Positions 19,752-28,075 of a stretch of DNA of 64,000 nt are shown piece after piece. The stretch's first letter is position 1, and every line of letters starts with the position of its first letter. The notes under the pieces are model-generated. The model searched no databases. It saw only the letters and a program-made list of their open reading frames with translations, and was not told the DNA's origin. Source of the stretch: CAWGMT01 sp963823675 (lineage in GTDB: Bacteria; Planctomycetota; Planctomycetia; Isosphaerales; Isosphaeraceae); assembly GCA_963823675.1 (NCBI GenBank), contig CAWGMT010000011.1:434001-498000 (forward strand), given 5' to 3'. The translations under genes and the position numbers were made by a program.

Positions 19752-20359
19752 GGCTCACCTCCCGCTTCCAGGTCAGGCGAAGCCTCGCGAAGATCGTCGA
19801 GCTCGCCGAGAAGGGCGGGGGCGCCCTGTGGACCGGCGCCGACCAAGAGCACGCGCTGGCCGACGCGAAGCAGGTAAACCGAGTGCTTGGGAGAAAGGCT
19901 GACGCGGCCGACTACCTGGATGGCGCCATTTGCGACCCGAGGCGAGAACCGCCGGGCCGCGATGCCGATGGCGCCGCAGATTGCCAGGCCAAGCGCCATG
20001 CCGCCCATTCCCAGCCACCAACCATCGGGCCCCGCCCCCTGCGATTTGCGGGACAGGCGATTGAGCCATTGCGGGCCCGGCGGTCGCGCACCGACCGCTC
20101 TGCCTGGCGCCTCGGGGCGTGCCAGCGTGCCGGGCTGTGCCGCCGCCTGGGGATTTGATGTCGCGACGACCGCTCCCGTCGAGAACGGAGCCGGCGAAGT
20201 CGGAAATTGCGCGGCGATGATTTCGCCGCCGGAGCGAGGTGCGTCGGCGAAGGCGTGGGGAAAAGCGGCGAATAAAACCGCTGCGAGGCCGGCGATCCGA
20301 GGCGCAGCCCGCCTTAAAACCGCTTGCAGCTCTCCGTGTGATTGCCTCGCCAGGGACAT
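19748..20359 (-). CDS. fliO: FliO-like export gate assembly protein
   Basis: A 203-residue bitopic protein. After a leader-like start and a Pro/Ala-rich segment, a transmembrane helix (LGMGGMALGLAICGAIGIAA) is followed by a small FliO-type cytoplasmic domain (IQVVGRVSLSPKHSVYLLRV, GQRVLLVGAGPQG). FliO helps FliP oligomerise during export-gate assembly. Identity comes from this pattern and from its position immediately before and overlapping fliP. The stop/start overlap with fliP is four bases. Confidence 0.85.
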   Translation of the reverse strand: MSLARQSHGELQAVLRRAAPRIAGLAAVLFAAFPHAFADAPRSGGEIIAAQFPTSPAPFSTGAVVATSNPQAAAQPGTLARPEAPGRAVGARPPGPQWLNRLSRKSQGAGPDGWWLGMGGMALGLAICGAIGIAARRFSPRVANGAIQVVGRVSLSPKHSVYLLRVGQRVLLVGAGPQGAPALLGELDDLREASPDLEAGGEP

Positions 20360-20386
20360 CGGCAGTCCTCTTCCATTGCTGTTGCA

Positions 20387-20487
20387 GTAGTCGTCACGCT
20401 CCGCGTGACGGGGGGATCATCACGCGGAGCGTGATGACTACATCAATCCTTTTGCAGTAATCATCACGCGGAGCGTGATGACTACAC
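20387..20487. repeat. REP-like palindromes between fliG and fliO
   Basis: Three palindromes in about 100 bases: GTCACGC-TCC-GCGTGAC, CATCACGC-GGA-GCGTGATG with flank ACTAC, and a third CATCACGC-GGA-GCGTGATG with flank ACTACA. They occupy nearly all of the fliG-fliO spacer and match the elements at 8.9, 18.2 and 22.9 kb. Confidence 0.8.
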
Positions 20488-20492
20488 TCGTT

Positions 20493-21140
20493 CTAGACCA
20501 GGACTTCGTCCTGACCGTTTGGCTCCGGCAGGCTGATGCGGCCGTGGTCGTACAGCCGCCGCAGCCGCTCCGTGATTTCGAGCTGGGCCGTTTCCGAATC
20601 CGAGAGTCGGAACGGGCCAAGCTGGTGAAGCTGCGCGCTCAACCGGTCGGCGGTCACGCTCGAGAGGGCCTCCAGCACCTTGGCACGAACGTTCGCGGCA
20701 GCGCCGGCCAGTGCCAGCGCCCAGGTCTGGCTATCCTCCTCGTGGAACGCGGCCCGGATATCGCCATCGTTCATCTTGACCAGGTCGTCGAACACGAAGC
20801 AGAGCCGGCGCAGGCCCAGGCCATAGAACTCCTCGAGAACGGCGGCTCGTTCGGCGGGCTCGATCCGTTCCAGCCTGGCAATTTCCCAGGTCACGGACTC
20901 GACCGCCGACCGGTCGAGGTGGGAAAGCAACTGCGAGGCCAGCGACTGGTCCAGGCTCACAAGCACGATGGCCGCCTTGCGTACCGGGGAAATCGCGCTG
21001 CCCGGCCCAGGTTGATCGGAAGGTCTGCCGGCCGCCCTGGGAGCGGCCTCGCGGCCGCTCGCTGCGCCCCAGGCTTCGGGGTTGACCGCAGCCGGGGCTT
21101 GCTGGCGCGGCACATCGACTTCGGGCCGGGCGGACGTCAT
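20493..21140 (-). CDS. fliG: minimal FliG: N-terminal domain joined directly to C-terminal domain
   Basis: A 215-residue protein against about 330 in ordinary FliG. Residues ~52-115 match the FliF-binding N-terminal domain (PVRKAAIVLVSLDQSLASQL). It then passes directly into the C-terminal domain (FDDLVKMNDGDIRAAFHEED, LGPFRLSDSETAQLEITERL). The middle armadillo domain with its EHPQ motif, which holds FliM, is absent. Aligned by eye with Escherichia coli FliG, the torque residues Lys264, Arg281, Asp288 and Asp289 become Ala, Val, Ala and Gln; only Arg297 is kept. The frame is intact, so this is not a sequencing artefact. The start overlaps the fliF stop by four bases. The retained part would bind FliF but is unlikely to drive rotation. 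Confidence 0.88.
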   Translation of the reverse strand: MTSARPEVDVPRQQAPAAVNPEAWGAASGREAAPRAAGRPSDQPGPGSAISPVRKAAIVLVSLDQSLASQLLSHLDRSAVESVTWEIARLERIEPAERAAVLEEFYGLGLRRLCFVFDDLVKMNDGDIRAAFHEEDSQTWALALAGAAANVRAKVLEALSSVTADRLSAQLHQLGPFRLSDSETAQLEITERLRRLYDHGRISLPEPNGQDEVLV

Positions 21141-22735
21141 GAGGCGCTACCTCCCTGAACCGTCCAGCGCTGGAGCACGCTGGCCGCGGCCGCGGGGTTG
21201 CGCCGCACCAGTTCCCGGACGCGCTCCGATGGGCCCGGGTCCGATGCGGGATCGGCGCGATACCGCGCGGTGCTGGCCTCGGGCTGGGGTGGCCGCGCCG
21301 AGCGGCGCGCGACCTGGATCCACGATCCAGCGGCAGCCAGTATCGAGATCGCCGCTCCCACCGCGCCCACGATTCCCCAGTCTAGTGCCTTGCGCCGCGC
21401 TTCGGCGGGATAAGGCAAGACCGCGGGTCGGACCAGCGGCAATTCGTCGGGAATGGTATCGACATCCACCCGCCACGATCCCTGCTCCGGCAGGACGAGC
21501 TCGACGGTCTTCTTGACTCCGGTTTCGGTTCGGGCCGCCATCAGTTGAAACTCCTCGGGCGAGGGCTCGAGGTGGTCGGCCTTGTTGACGAGGGCGTTGT
21601 AGTAGAAACTGCGCGGCACGTTGACCAGAACATGGCCGCTCTCGTGACCGGGCTCGCCGGCCTGCGCCGGCGGACTCACTGGAGACAGGTGCCGCCGCGA
21701 TCGGTTTGGGGGCGACAGGCTCGGGCTCCAGATATGCCGGCCCATTGACCACGATCGCCGGAGCGCCCTCGGCAGGAGCAGGAGCGGCCGGGCCGGGCGC
21801 CGCATTCCCGTCGCTGGACACGGAGCGATCGGCCGGACGGGGCGGGTTGGCGCTTGTGCTGCTGCTACCGGCGCGGGCCGGTCGTGGTTGCGACGTCGTG
21901 CGGCGTGGAGACCTGCACCAGGACCCTTACTCCCTTGATCCAGTCCAGCTTTTCCAGGATCTTCTCGCTCAGCTCTTCCTCGCGTGCCCGGTTGCGCGAG
22001 ATGTCGCCGAGCGATGGATTGCTGGGGTCGAGGTAGCGGTGACCTCGGCGATCCATGACCGTGATCGCGTGCAAATTCAGAGTCGGGCTCGAAACCGCGG
22101 AGAATCGCCGGAATTGCCTGGACGCTGCGGAACGGCAGTTGGCGATCGCCGTCGGTCTCGAGGTAGACGAACGCCGACGGCTTCGGCGGATTGCGCAACC
22201 CGGCCGCCGCGCGGGCGTGAGGAAGCGAGACCAGCGACCACACGACACCGGATTGCTGCCCGATCATTGCCTCCAGGATGCGCTCGCGCTCGAGCTGATC
22301 TCTGCGCGCTCGATCTTCGGAAGTTTCCCAGAGGAGGCTCATCGCGCCCGGCTGGCTGCGGATCTCCTCGATGGAGTGCCTTCCCACGCCGATCTTGGCG
22401 AGCAGGACCGCGGCCTCATCGAAGTCGTCAGCCGAGACCGCGACCCGGCGATCGTCGAGGCGGTAGTCGGTGATGCGATGCTCGTCGAAGGCACGGCAGA
22501 TCTTGATCAGGTCTTCCGACGAGAACCGCGCTCCGGAGGCGAGGTAGCGAACGCTCACCGTCGAAAACGCGGTTGCCGCCCAGTAGCCGAGGGCCAGGAA
22601 CGCTCCGACTACCGTCAGCACCAGTCCCCAGCGGATCGCCGGATGACGGGCCGACAGGGATCGCGCCAGGCGACCAACCAGCACGTGCAACCGTGCCAAA
22701 GCCGCGTTGGGAGACAGGCGATCGATGGTCCGCAT
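21137..22735 (-). CDS. fliF: FliF-like MS-ring protein (frameshifted)
   Basis: FliF forms the membrane ring that houses the export gate. Visible are the first transmembrane helix (WGLVLTVVGAFLALGYWAAT), the YscJ/FliF ring-building domain (RYLASGARFSSEDLIKICRA; LLAKIGVGRHSIEEI), the region SKILEKLDWIKGVRVLVQV-like in a second frame, the second membrane helix (GIVGAVGAAISILAAAGSWI) and a C-terminal FliG-binding helix (VRELVRRNPAAAASVLQRW). Frame jumps occur near 22080, 21860 and 21680; the outer parts share one frame. The ATG at 22735 is used because earlier codons lack ring sequence. The preserved C-terminal helix agrees with the preserved FliG N-terminal domain. Confidence 0.85.
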   Translation of the reverse strand: MRTIDRLSPNAALARLHVLVGRLARSLSARHPAIRWGLVLTVVGAFLALGYWAATAFSTVSVRYLASGARFSSEDLIKICRAFDEHRITDYRLDDRRVAVSADDFDEAAVLLAKIGVGRHSIEEIRSQPGAMSLLWETSEDRARRDQLERERILEAMIGQQSGVVWSLVSLPHARAAAGLRNPPKPSAFVYLETDGDRQLPFRSVQAIPAILRGFEPDSEFARDHGHGSPRSPLPRPQQSIARRHLAQPGTRGRAEREDPGKAGLDQGSKGPGAGLHAARRRNHDRPAPVAAAQAPTRPVRPIAPCPATGMRRPARPLLLLPRALRRSWSMGRHIWSPSLSPPNRSRRHLSPVSPPAQAGEPGHESGHVLVNVPRSFYYNALVNKADHLEPSPEEFQLMAARTETGVKKTVELVLPEQGSWRVDVDTIPDELPLVRPAVLPYPAEARRKALDWGIVGAVGAAISILAAAGSWIQVARRSARPPQPEASTARYRADPASDPGPSERVRELVRRNPAAAASVLQRWTVQGGSAS

Positions 22736-23100
22736 CAACCCTCCAGAGCGCAAGAACAAGGGTTCGTGCCGCCCGTAGCCGCACCGCCCCGCGCGGGGAG
22801 AGTTATCCACAATCGGACCAATTTGTCAATCGCGTCCGCCGGTCGGTACGCGTTTTGCTTTGCCTGGTCGGCTCGAACTGCGCAGGCACCGCCTCTTGGT
22901 GCTTTTTCCATGCAGCTTCGATGTGGAGTCATCACGCTTCGCATGATGATCCGTCGCGGGAAGCGTGACGACGACTGCAAAAGGTCAAGGCCGGCTTCCA
23001 AACCCGGCGTCTCTGACCAGATTGCTCTGAGTCAGATTCCGTCCGAGGCTCGAAAGCCGGCCTGACGTCATTATTCCGCAGTCGAACGAAGCCGCTCAGC
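22736..23100. other. upstream region of the fliF cluster
   Basis: About 365 bases without a gene between fliF and the cysteine-rich protein gene. It holds one REP-like element (22924-22980) and a loose inverted repeat around 23000-23065 (AAGGCCGGCTTCC / GAAAGCCGGCC) that may act as terminator for the upstream gene. The fliF promoter should lie here. Confidence 0.45.
22924..22980. repeat. degenerate REP-like element upstream of fliF
   Basis: GAGTCATCACGC-TTC-GCATGATG followed by GTCGCGGGAAGCGTGACGACGACTGCAA. It is the same layout as the elements inside the fli cluster, including the GACGACTGCAA flank, but with several stem mismatches. Confidence 0.65.
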
Positions 23101-23667
23101 TCAGTTGCCCGAAGGCGTGGGCAGAAGCAGGCCACCGTTCTGGGCGGCAGTTGCCGTGGTCCCTCTGACTTCGGGGGCGGGCGGGGCTTCCTCACCGGTC
23201 GCAACCGCCGGGGTCATCTCGGCAGGAGCGGACGCGATCGAGGCCGCAGGCTTCATACCACGATAGGCCTGAGGAGCACCGTAAACCGGTGCCATGCCCT
23301 GACCTGACGGAGCAATCCCCTGACCGGTCGGATAGACCGCGGCAGGGCCGCAAGGAGCAGGACCGCAAGGATCGCCGCAGCTCAAGCTACCGTGAACGAA
23401 GCTGAAGCTGTGCTTCTTCTGCAGAACCCACTCGTAGCAGGTGTTGCACACGATTTTCGGACAGGTGAAGTGGATTTTCGGACAATGGAAGCTGAAGTGG
23501 CACTTGGGTGCGCACGGGGCGCACGAAACGCACGGATCGCAAGGCACTGCGCAGCCCTGGGGGCTGGCGACGATACCTTGCGGCGACGGATACCCACCCG
23601 CCTTGCTCACGCTGCAGATTCCGAGAGCGGCGGCGAGGCTTAGGCTGAAAATCAAGGGCTTCAACAT
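23101..23667 (-). CDS. secreted cysteine-rich protein
   Basis: A 188-residue protein with a clear signal peptide (LKPLIFSLSLAAALGICSVS). Residues ~38-75 contain many cysteines in CxxC spacing (CDPCVSCAPCAPKCHF, CPKIHFTCPKIVCNTC), then a second small cluster (CGDPCGPAPCG). The C-terminal third is Pro/Ala/Gly-rich and probably unstructured. Cysteine-rich exported proteins are common in planctomycetes and may stabilise the envelope by disulfides or bind metal. I know no defined domain for it. The CxxC density allows either disulfide or metal binding; the sequence alone does not decide. It has its own upstream region and appears monocistronic. Confidence 0.7.
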   Translation of the reverse strand: MLKPLIFSLSLAAALGICSVSKAGGYPSPQGIVASPQGCAVPCDPCVSCAPCAPKCHFSFHCPKIHFTCPKIVCNTCYEWVLQKKHSFSFVHGSLSCGDPCGPAPCGPAAVYPTGQGIAPSGQGMAPVYGAPQAYRGMKPAASIASAPAEMTPAVATGEEAPPAPEVRGTTATAAQNGGLLLPTPSGN

Positions 23668-24083
23668 GGGAGAAGACTCTCCTTGGCTAACAAAGATCGA
23701 GGGTAGCGATTCCGGCCGGCCGTCTCGCTCGACCCTGATACGTATCGGTCGTCCATGGCGTCAGTCCGTTGCCTGGTCTTCCCGGGACCCGAGGCCTTTT
23801 CAGCCTCTCGCTTGGAACAACGCCACCAGTTTGGTACTCCCGTCTCCTCGCCATGGCATGACCTTGGCGAGCCGTCGGTAATATCGTCACGCCGAACCCG
23901 TCGCTTGAATGCGCTTCATGTTTTGTACCAACAGGTTAGGGCGACAAACGTGACGATCGTCCCGGTCGGGTAAAAAGAGAGGATTGTACGAGAAGCGATG
24001 TCCGCAGAATTCACATAACCCGTTTTTTGGCGCTGCGCGGTTTCACTGACCACTAGCGCCGGCAGAGGCGATAGACTCTGAAA
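23668..24083. other. intergenic region, no gene seen
   Basis: About 415 bases, less GC-rich toward 23900-24060. It must hold the promoter of the cysteine-rich protein gene and the 3' end of the glycosyltransferase unit. No convincing gene or RNA is visible. Confidence 0.45.
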
Positions 24084-26201
24084 TCAGCGCCGAGTCGGCT
24101 CATTCGATCGGGCGAAGATCGAATCGCCACCGACAACGTGCAGCAGGACGAGCTCGTTCCGCTTCATGTCCGATTCGCTGAATACGAGCGCCACCCGGCC
24201 GGCCAGATCGGTCGCGTAGCGATCGAGCAGGCTCTTGCGGATCAGCAAGTAGGGCGTGTTCGGGCCGGCGTGATCCAGCCAGGTCAAGAGGGACTTCTTG
24301 TCGTGAGCCTGGCGGTTGGCTTCGAGATCCGAGAGCGCCACGATGGGGGAATGCGCCGCCAGATAGCTGGCGGCCAGATCGTAAGCCGTATTGTATCGGG
24401 GATGCGTGCCGGGTACCGGCGTCAGATCGAGGTCATCCAGATAGAACCAGAGCCCTTCGTCGATCTCGTTGAAAAACATGATCTTGTGCGTGCCGGGCTG
24501 CACCAGTCGATGGAGCGTCTGGGCCAGCGCGCGATGCCCGCGCTGCGAGTTTTCCGCCGGGGCGATGCGCCCGTAAGCGATCAGGATGCCGAGAACGCAG
24601 GCGGTCGTGATCGGTGCCAGGGCCAGCTCATCGGCGCCGCGTCTCCAGGCCAGCGCGCTCCAGGCGACCGACACGGCCAGCGCACCCGCGATGGCGAGGG
24701 TCCAGGTCCAGATCGGCCAGGGAAAAAAGGGCCGCGCCAGCAGCGGAGCCACGGCGGCCGCCACGAACAGCAAGACCCACTGGGCCTGGAGGATCGCCCG
24801 GGCTGCAACCCCCGACCGGTTCCGCCCTGCGCAGCACGGGTCAGTGTCACCCACGCGGCTCCCGTCAACAAGGCCGTCGCCGGCATGCAGGGAAGGTAAT
24901 AACTTGGCTTGGCGATCTCCCAGACGCTCAAGATCGCCAGATTGCCGATCGCCCACCACCAGGCAAGCCAGATCGGCGAAACCCAGCTCGGCAAAGCTTG
25001 GGGGCCTTCGTCGCGGCGTCTTCTGCCCTTGGCCGGCAAGCCGTTGAAAAACGGTAAAGCCAGCGCAAGGCCCGCGATCAGTGTCCAGGGAAGAACCATG
25101 GCGGGCCACTGTCCCGCCAGCATCGAATGCCGGCGATGCTCCAGGATCCGCGACATGCCCATCTTCTCGGCCATTTCGAGCAGCCATACCCGCGCCGCCT
25201 GCGGATCTGCGCAGGACGAGGGCCGGCCACCCGAAGGCCAGTATCACGAAGAGCAGCCAGCCCCAGCCGTGAACCAGGCGGCGCATTCCCCAGGCCAACC
25301 GTCGGGAAAATGAGAGATACGGAATGAGAGCGACGAGCACGAGTAAGAGGATGATCGGGCCCTTGGTCAAGAACCCCAGACCCAGCGCGGCATGAAAAAC
25401 CAAGCTCCAGACCGGGGGGCCGGCGGTCGCCTCGACGGTTTCATTCGAGCCGCCATCAGATTCTTCTTGCCGTGAGCCGGCCGGTGCTGCTGCGCAAACG
25501 GCGGGCGGACGGGGAATCATCGCGGCAAGCTGGCCCGACGGCTCGAGATCGTGGAGCCGTCGCCAGGCTGCGTAAAGGGCCAAGGTGGTGAAGAGAGCCA
25601 GGGGAGCGTCGTTGCTGGCCTGGCGCATTTCACCCACGAAGAACCCCGTGGAACAGAGAACCAGCGCCGCGGCACGTCCCACGGACTCGCCGGCCATGCG
25701 GCGTCCCAGGGCAAGAACCAGCGCCACCGTCGCTAGCCCGCAAAGGGCGCTCGGCAACCGCACCATCCATTCGTCGCGGCGGCCGGTCAGCCAGAAGACG
25801 ACAGCCATCGACCACCGCGGTAGCGGCGGCTTCTCGAGCCGCGGACGCCCTTGGAGCTCGGCCACCAGCCAGTGGTGGTGGTCGATCGTGTCGATCGCTT
25901 CGACCGCGGCGCGCTGCTCGCGCTTGCCCCACAAGTTGACCGAGCCGAGGAACCCCAGAAAGACCGTGCAGGCCAGGATGGCGAGCAAGACCTCGGGCCA
26001 GCGTTTCCACCGCGGAGGAAGACGGCGCTGTGGCGGTCTTGCCGTTCCCCCCCTTGATAAGGGGGGGCCAGGGGCGGTGGGGCGCACGCCTCGGACACCG
26101 TGGATGACTTTCCCCTCCCCGATACAATCGGGATCCGCAACGATCTCAAGACCGGTTTCTCTCCCTTGTTTTCCAGGCGCATGGTCGGGTCTCGAGACCA
26201 C
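24084..26201 (-). CDS. ArnT/PMT-type membrane glycosyltransferase (GT39/GT83-like), frameshifted
   Basis: The N-terminal half has the features of lipid-linked sugar glycosyltransferases: a first helix (VLLAILACTVFLGFLGSVNL), the periplasmic loop with an acidic residue (LWGKREQRAAVEA), the conserved RLEKPPLPRW motif and several further helices. The middle is read in another frame between about 25230 and 24790 (LAWWWAIGNLAILSVWEIAK), so two frameshifts are present. The C-terminal ~200 residues are a soluble domain (KIMFFNEIDEGLWFYLDDLD). Such enzymes move sugars from polyprenyl carriers onto lipids or proteins outside the membrane. The true start is uncertain: codons before about 26030 fall in a G/C-run repeat. 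It is divergent from a second protein of similar type. Confidence 0.75.
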   Translation of the reverse strand: MVSRPDHAPGKQGRETGLEIVADPDCIGEGKVIHGVRGVRPTAPGPPLSRGGTARPPQRRLPPRWKRWPEVLLAILACTVFLGFLGSVNLWGKREQRAAVEAIDTIDHHHWLVAELQGRPRLEKPPLPRWSMAVVFWLTGRRDEWMVRLPSALCGLATVALVLALGRRMAGESVGRAAALVLCSTGFFVGEMRQASNDAPLALFTTLALYAAWRRLHDLEPSGQLAAMIPRPPAVCAAAPAGSRQEESDGGSNETVEATAGPPVWSLVFHAALGLGFLTKGPIILLLVLVALIPYLSFSRRLAWGMRRLVHGWGWLLFVILAFGWPALVLRRSAGGAGMAARNGREDGHVADPGASPAFDAGGTVARHGSSLDTDRGPCAGFTVFQRLAGQGQKTPRRRPPSFAELGFADLACLVVGDRQSGDLERLGDRQAKLLPSLHAGDGLVDGSRVGDTDPCCAGRNRSGVAARAILQAQWVLLFVAAAVAPLLARPFFPWPIWTWTLAIAGALAVSVAWSALAWRRGADELALAPITTACVLGILIAYGRIAPAENSQRGHRALAQTLHRLVQPGTHKIMFFNEIDEGLWFYLDDLDLTPVPGTHPRYNTAYDLAASYLAAHSPIVALSDLEANRQAHDKKSLLTWLDHAGPNTPYLLIRKSLLDRYATDLAGRVALVFSESDMKRNELVLLHVVGGDSIFARSNEPTRR

Positions 26202-26295
26202 TTAAAACAGCCACGACGAGGCGGGCGGAAGAAGGCCCTTGGAACACCCCGTAATTGGTTGTGCCAGGACCACCCCCCCCTTAGCAACGGGGGGG
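26047..26295. repeat. two G/C-run inverted repeats in the divergent glycosyltransferase region
   Basis: CCCCCCC-TTGATAA-GGGGGGG at 26047-26067 and CCCCCCCC-TTAGCAAC-GGGGGGG at 26273-26295. These are probably two copies of one dispersed element; the first lies in the nominal 5' end of the minus-strand gene and argues that the real start is downstream. Confidence 0.6.
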
Positions 26296-26500
26296 AAAGA
26301 AAACGGGCGCTAGCCGAGGCTGCGCTTGGCGAAGCAACCTACCCGATCGGCTCGGTTTCGGCAACGGCGGCTTCTGACGAAGCAAGCCCGCTGATCGCGG
26401 CCAATCCCCACGGCGATGGGGCCCCGATGGTTGCGGTTGACCGTGGTTGGGTTTTGGCATACGATCCGCGGGTGACTCGGTCGCGACCCCCGAAATAGAG

Positions 26501-28036
26501 ATGGGGAGAGTCCTATCCAAACTGCGCACCGAGCCCAGAAAGTGGCCGTTCATGGCCGAGGCAGCTCTTCCTGATTCGGTTGTCGCGGTGCGCCAGAGGC
26601 GCTGGCCCCGCCGGCTGGGCCTGCTGGCGGTCCTGCTCGAGCTCGCGCTGGCCTTGCGCGTGCTTGCCGCAGAAGCGGTCGAGTGGTACGTCCGGCAGGG
26701 GGGGTTGGACCGGCTCTGTCTGTTTCCCGACACGAACGTTTACTGGGAGTTAGCCCGCGCGATCCGCGCCCAGGTGCCCTACCAGATCGTGGATTGGCGG
26801 GACATTCCCCACTTTGCATTGCGGACGCCGGGCTATCCGATCTTCCTGGCGGGCTGCCAGGCCCTCTTTGGCGAGCGGACTCTGGCGGTCCGGCTGGTCC
26901 AGGCTGTGCTTGGGACTGTCAGCGTCTACCTGGTTTACCAGCTCTGCCGGCAGCTCGCGCCCTCGGGCAGAAGAGCGCAGCCGGCGGAGCCCGACGTCGG
27001 CCCGAAGGCGGCCGGCGGCTGTAGCGCGGTGACCATCGTCCGCGGATCGGCCGATCGTGATGGGTGCTCGGCGCCCCTTTTTGCCGCCGCCCTGGCGGCT
27101 CTTAACCCTTACTACATATTCATGTCAGTGATTTTATTGACGGAAGCGGTATTTGAGCCACTCATGCTGGCCGCCCTCTGGGGGCTGGCCGTGCTCTGGC
27201 CGCGCCGGTCGAGGGAGGACGATGGCGGGCCGTCCTTGCCGGAGGGCCGCGCGGGACCCCCGGTCACGGGGCTGAAGGCGGCTTTGGTTTCGCTGGGCAG
27301 CGGCGCGGCCGCGGGCATGGCGGTGCTGGTTCGCCCTTCCTGGGTGCTTTTTGTGCCTGGCGCCCTGGCGGTCTGGGTTCTCGCGGCGATTCGAGCTCGC
27401 CGCTGGCCGGATGCCGCGCGGGGCGCTATGCTCTGGCTTTGCGGCGTGGTGCTGGTGATGAGCCCCTGGTGGGTTCGGAACGCGCGGATCTATGGGCGGT
27501 TCGTTCCGACAGCGCTCTGGATGGGGGCGAGCCTCTACGACGGACTGAACCCTCGGGCGACGGGTGCCAGCGACATGTCGTTTCTCGGCGACCCTGACGT
27601 GTGGCCGCTGGACGAGCAAGATCAGGACGCCGAACTGGTGCGGCGAGCCGCGCGGTTTGCCAGTGAGAACCCCAGACGCGTGCTTGCCCTGGCGGTCGTG
27701 AAGCTTTTGCGCTTCTGGAGCCCCTGGCCCAATGCCGAGGAATTGAGCTCGCCGGCCTTGACGGTAGCCGGCGCCGCGGTGGAATTGCCGCTATTTGGGC
27801 TTCTGGCCTTGGGCGCCTGGAATCGGCGCCGCGACCTGTGCGCGTGGGTGCTCGCTGCCGGTCCGCTGCTTTATTTCTCCGCCCTCCACCTGATCTTCGC
27901 CAGCTCGATGCGCTACCGCATTCCCGGCGAGATGCCCGCGCTCGCTCTGGCGGCCTTCGGTGGGTTGACGCTCTGGACCTGGTGGCGCAAGCCCGGGCCA
28001 GGGCGGTGCGCGGCAGGATGGCCTCGGCAGGCGTGA
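26501..28036 (+). CDS. polytopic glycosyltransferase-like membrane protein (GT39-like)
   Basis: About 510 residues with roughly ten hydrophobic helices. The opening pattern is that of dolichyl-phosphate-mannose-type transferases: an N-terminal helix (LGLLAVLLELALALRVLAAE), an acidic loop (LFPDTNVYWELARAI), then RTPGYPIFLAGCQALFG. Further helices include MSVILLTEAVFEPLMLAALW and ALVSLGSGAAAGMAVLVRPS. Substrate is unknown. The frame is intact. Starts at 26501 (MGRVLSKL, preceded by AATAGAG) or 26552 (MAEAALP) are both possible. It is transcribed away from a second glycosyltransferase-like gene and precedes an AsmA-like gene by 40 bases, suggesting a shared envelope-building role. Confidence 0.72.
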   Translation: MGRVLSKLRTEPRKWPFMAEAALPDSVVAVRQRRWPRRLGLLAVLLELALALRVLAAEAVEWYVRQGGLDRLCLFPDTNVYWELARAIRAQVPYQIVDWRDIPHFALRTPGYPIFLAGCQALFGERTLAVRLVQAVLGTVSVYLVYQLCRQLAPSGRRAQPAEPDVGPKAAGGCSAVTIVRGSADRDGCSAPLFAAALAALNPYYIFMSVILLTEAVFEPLMLAALWGLAVLWPRRSREDDGGPSLPEGRAGPPVTGLKAALVSLGSGAAAGMAVLVRPSWVLFVPGALAVWVLAAIRARRWPDAARGAMLWLCGVVLVMSPWWVRNARIYGRFVPTALWMGASLYDGLNPRATGASDMSFLGDPDVWPLDEQDQDAELVRRAARFASENPRRVLALAVVKLLRFWSPWPNAEELSSPALTVAGAAVELPLFGLLALGAWNRRRDLCAWVLAAGPLLYFSALHLIFASSMRYRIPGEMPALALAAFGGLTLWTWWRKPGPGRCAAGWPRQA

Positions 28037-28075
28037 CCAAGGAGTCAACGGCTCCGGACAGGGAGGTCTTGTACG

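Noticed and set aside
16235..22735. A virulence-type (injectisome) secretion system
   Set aside because: Gene order, FliO, FliF and FliG identify the flagellar branch; no secretin or injectisome-specific gene is present.
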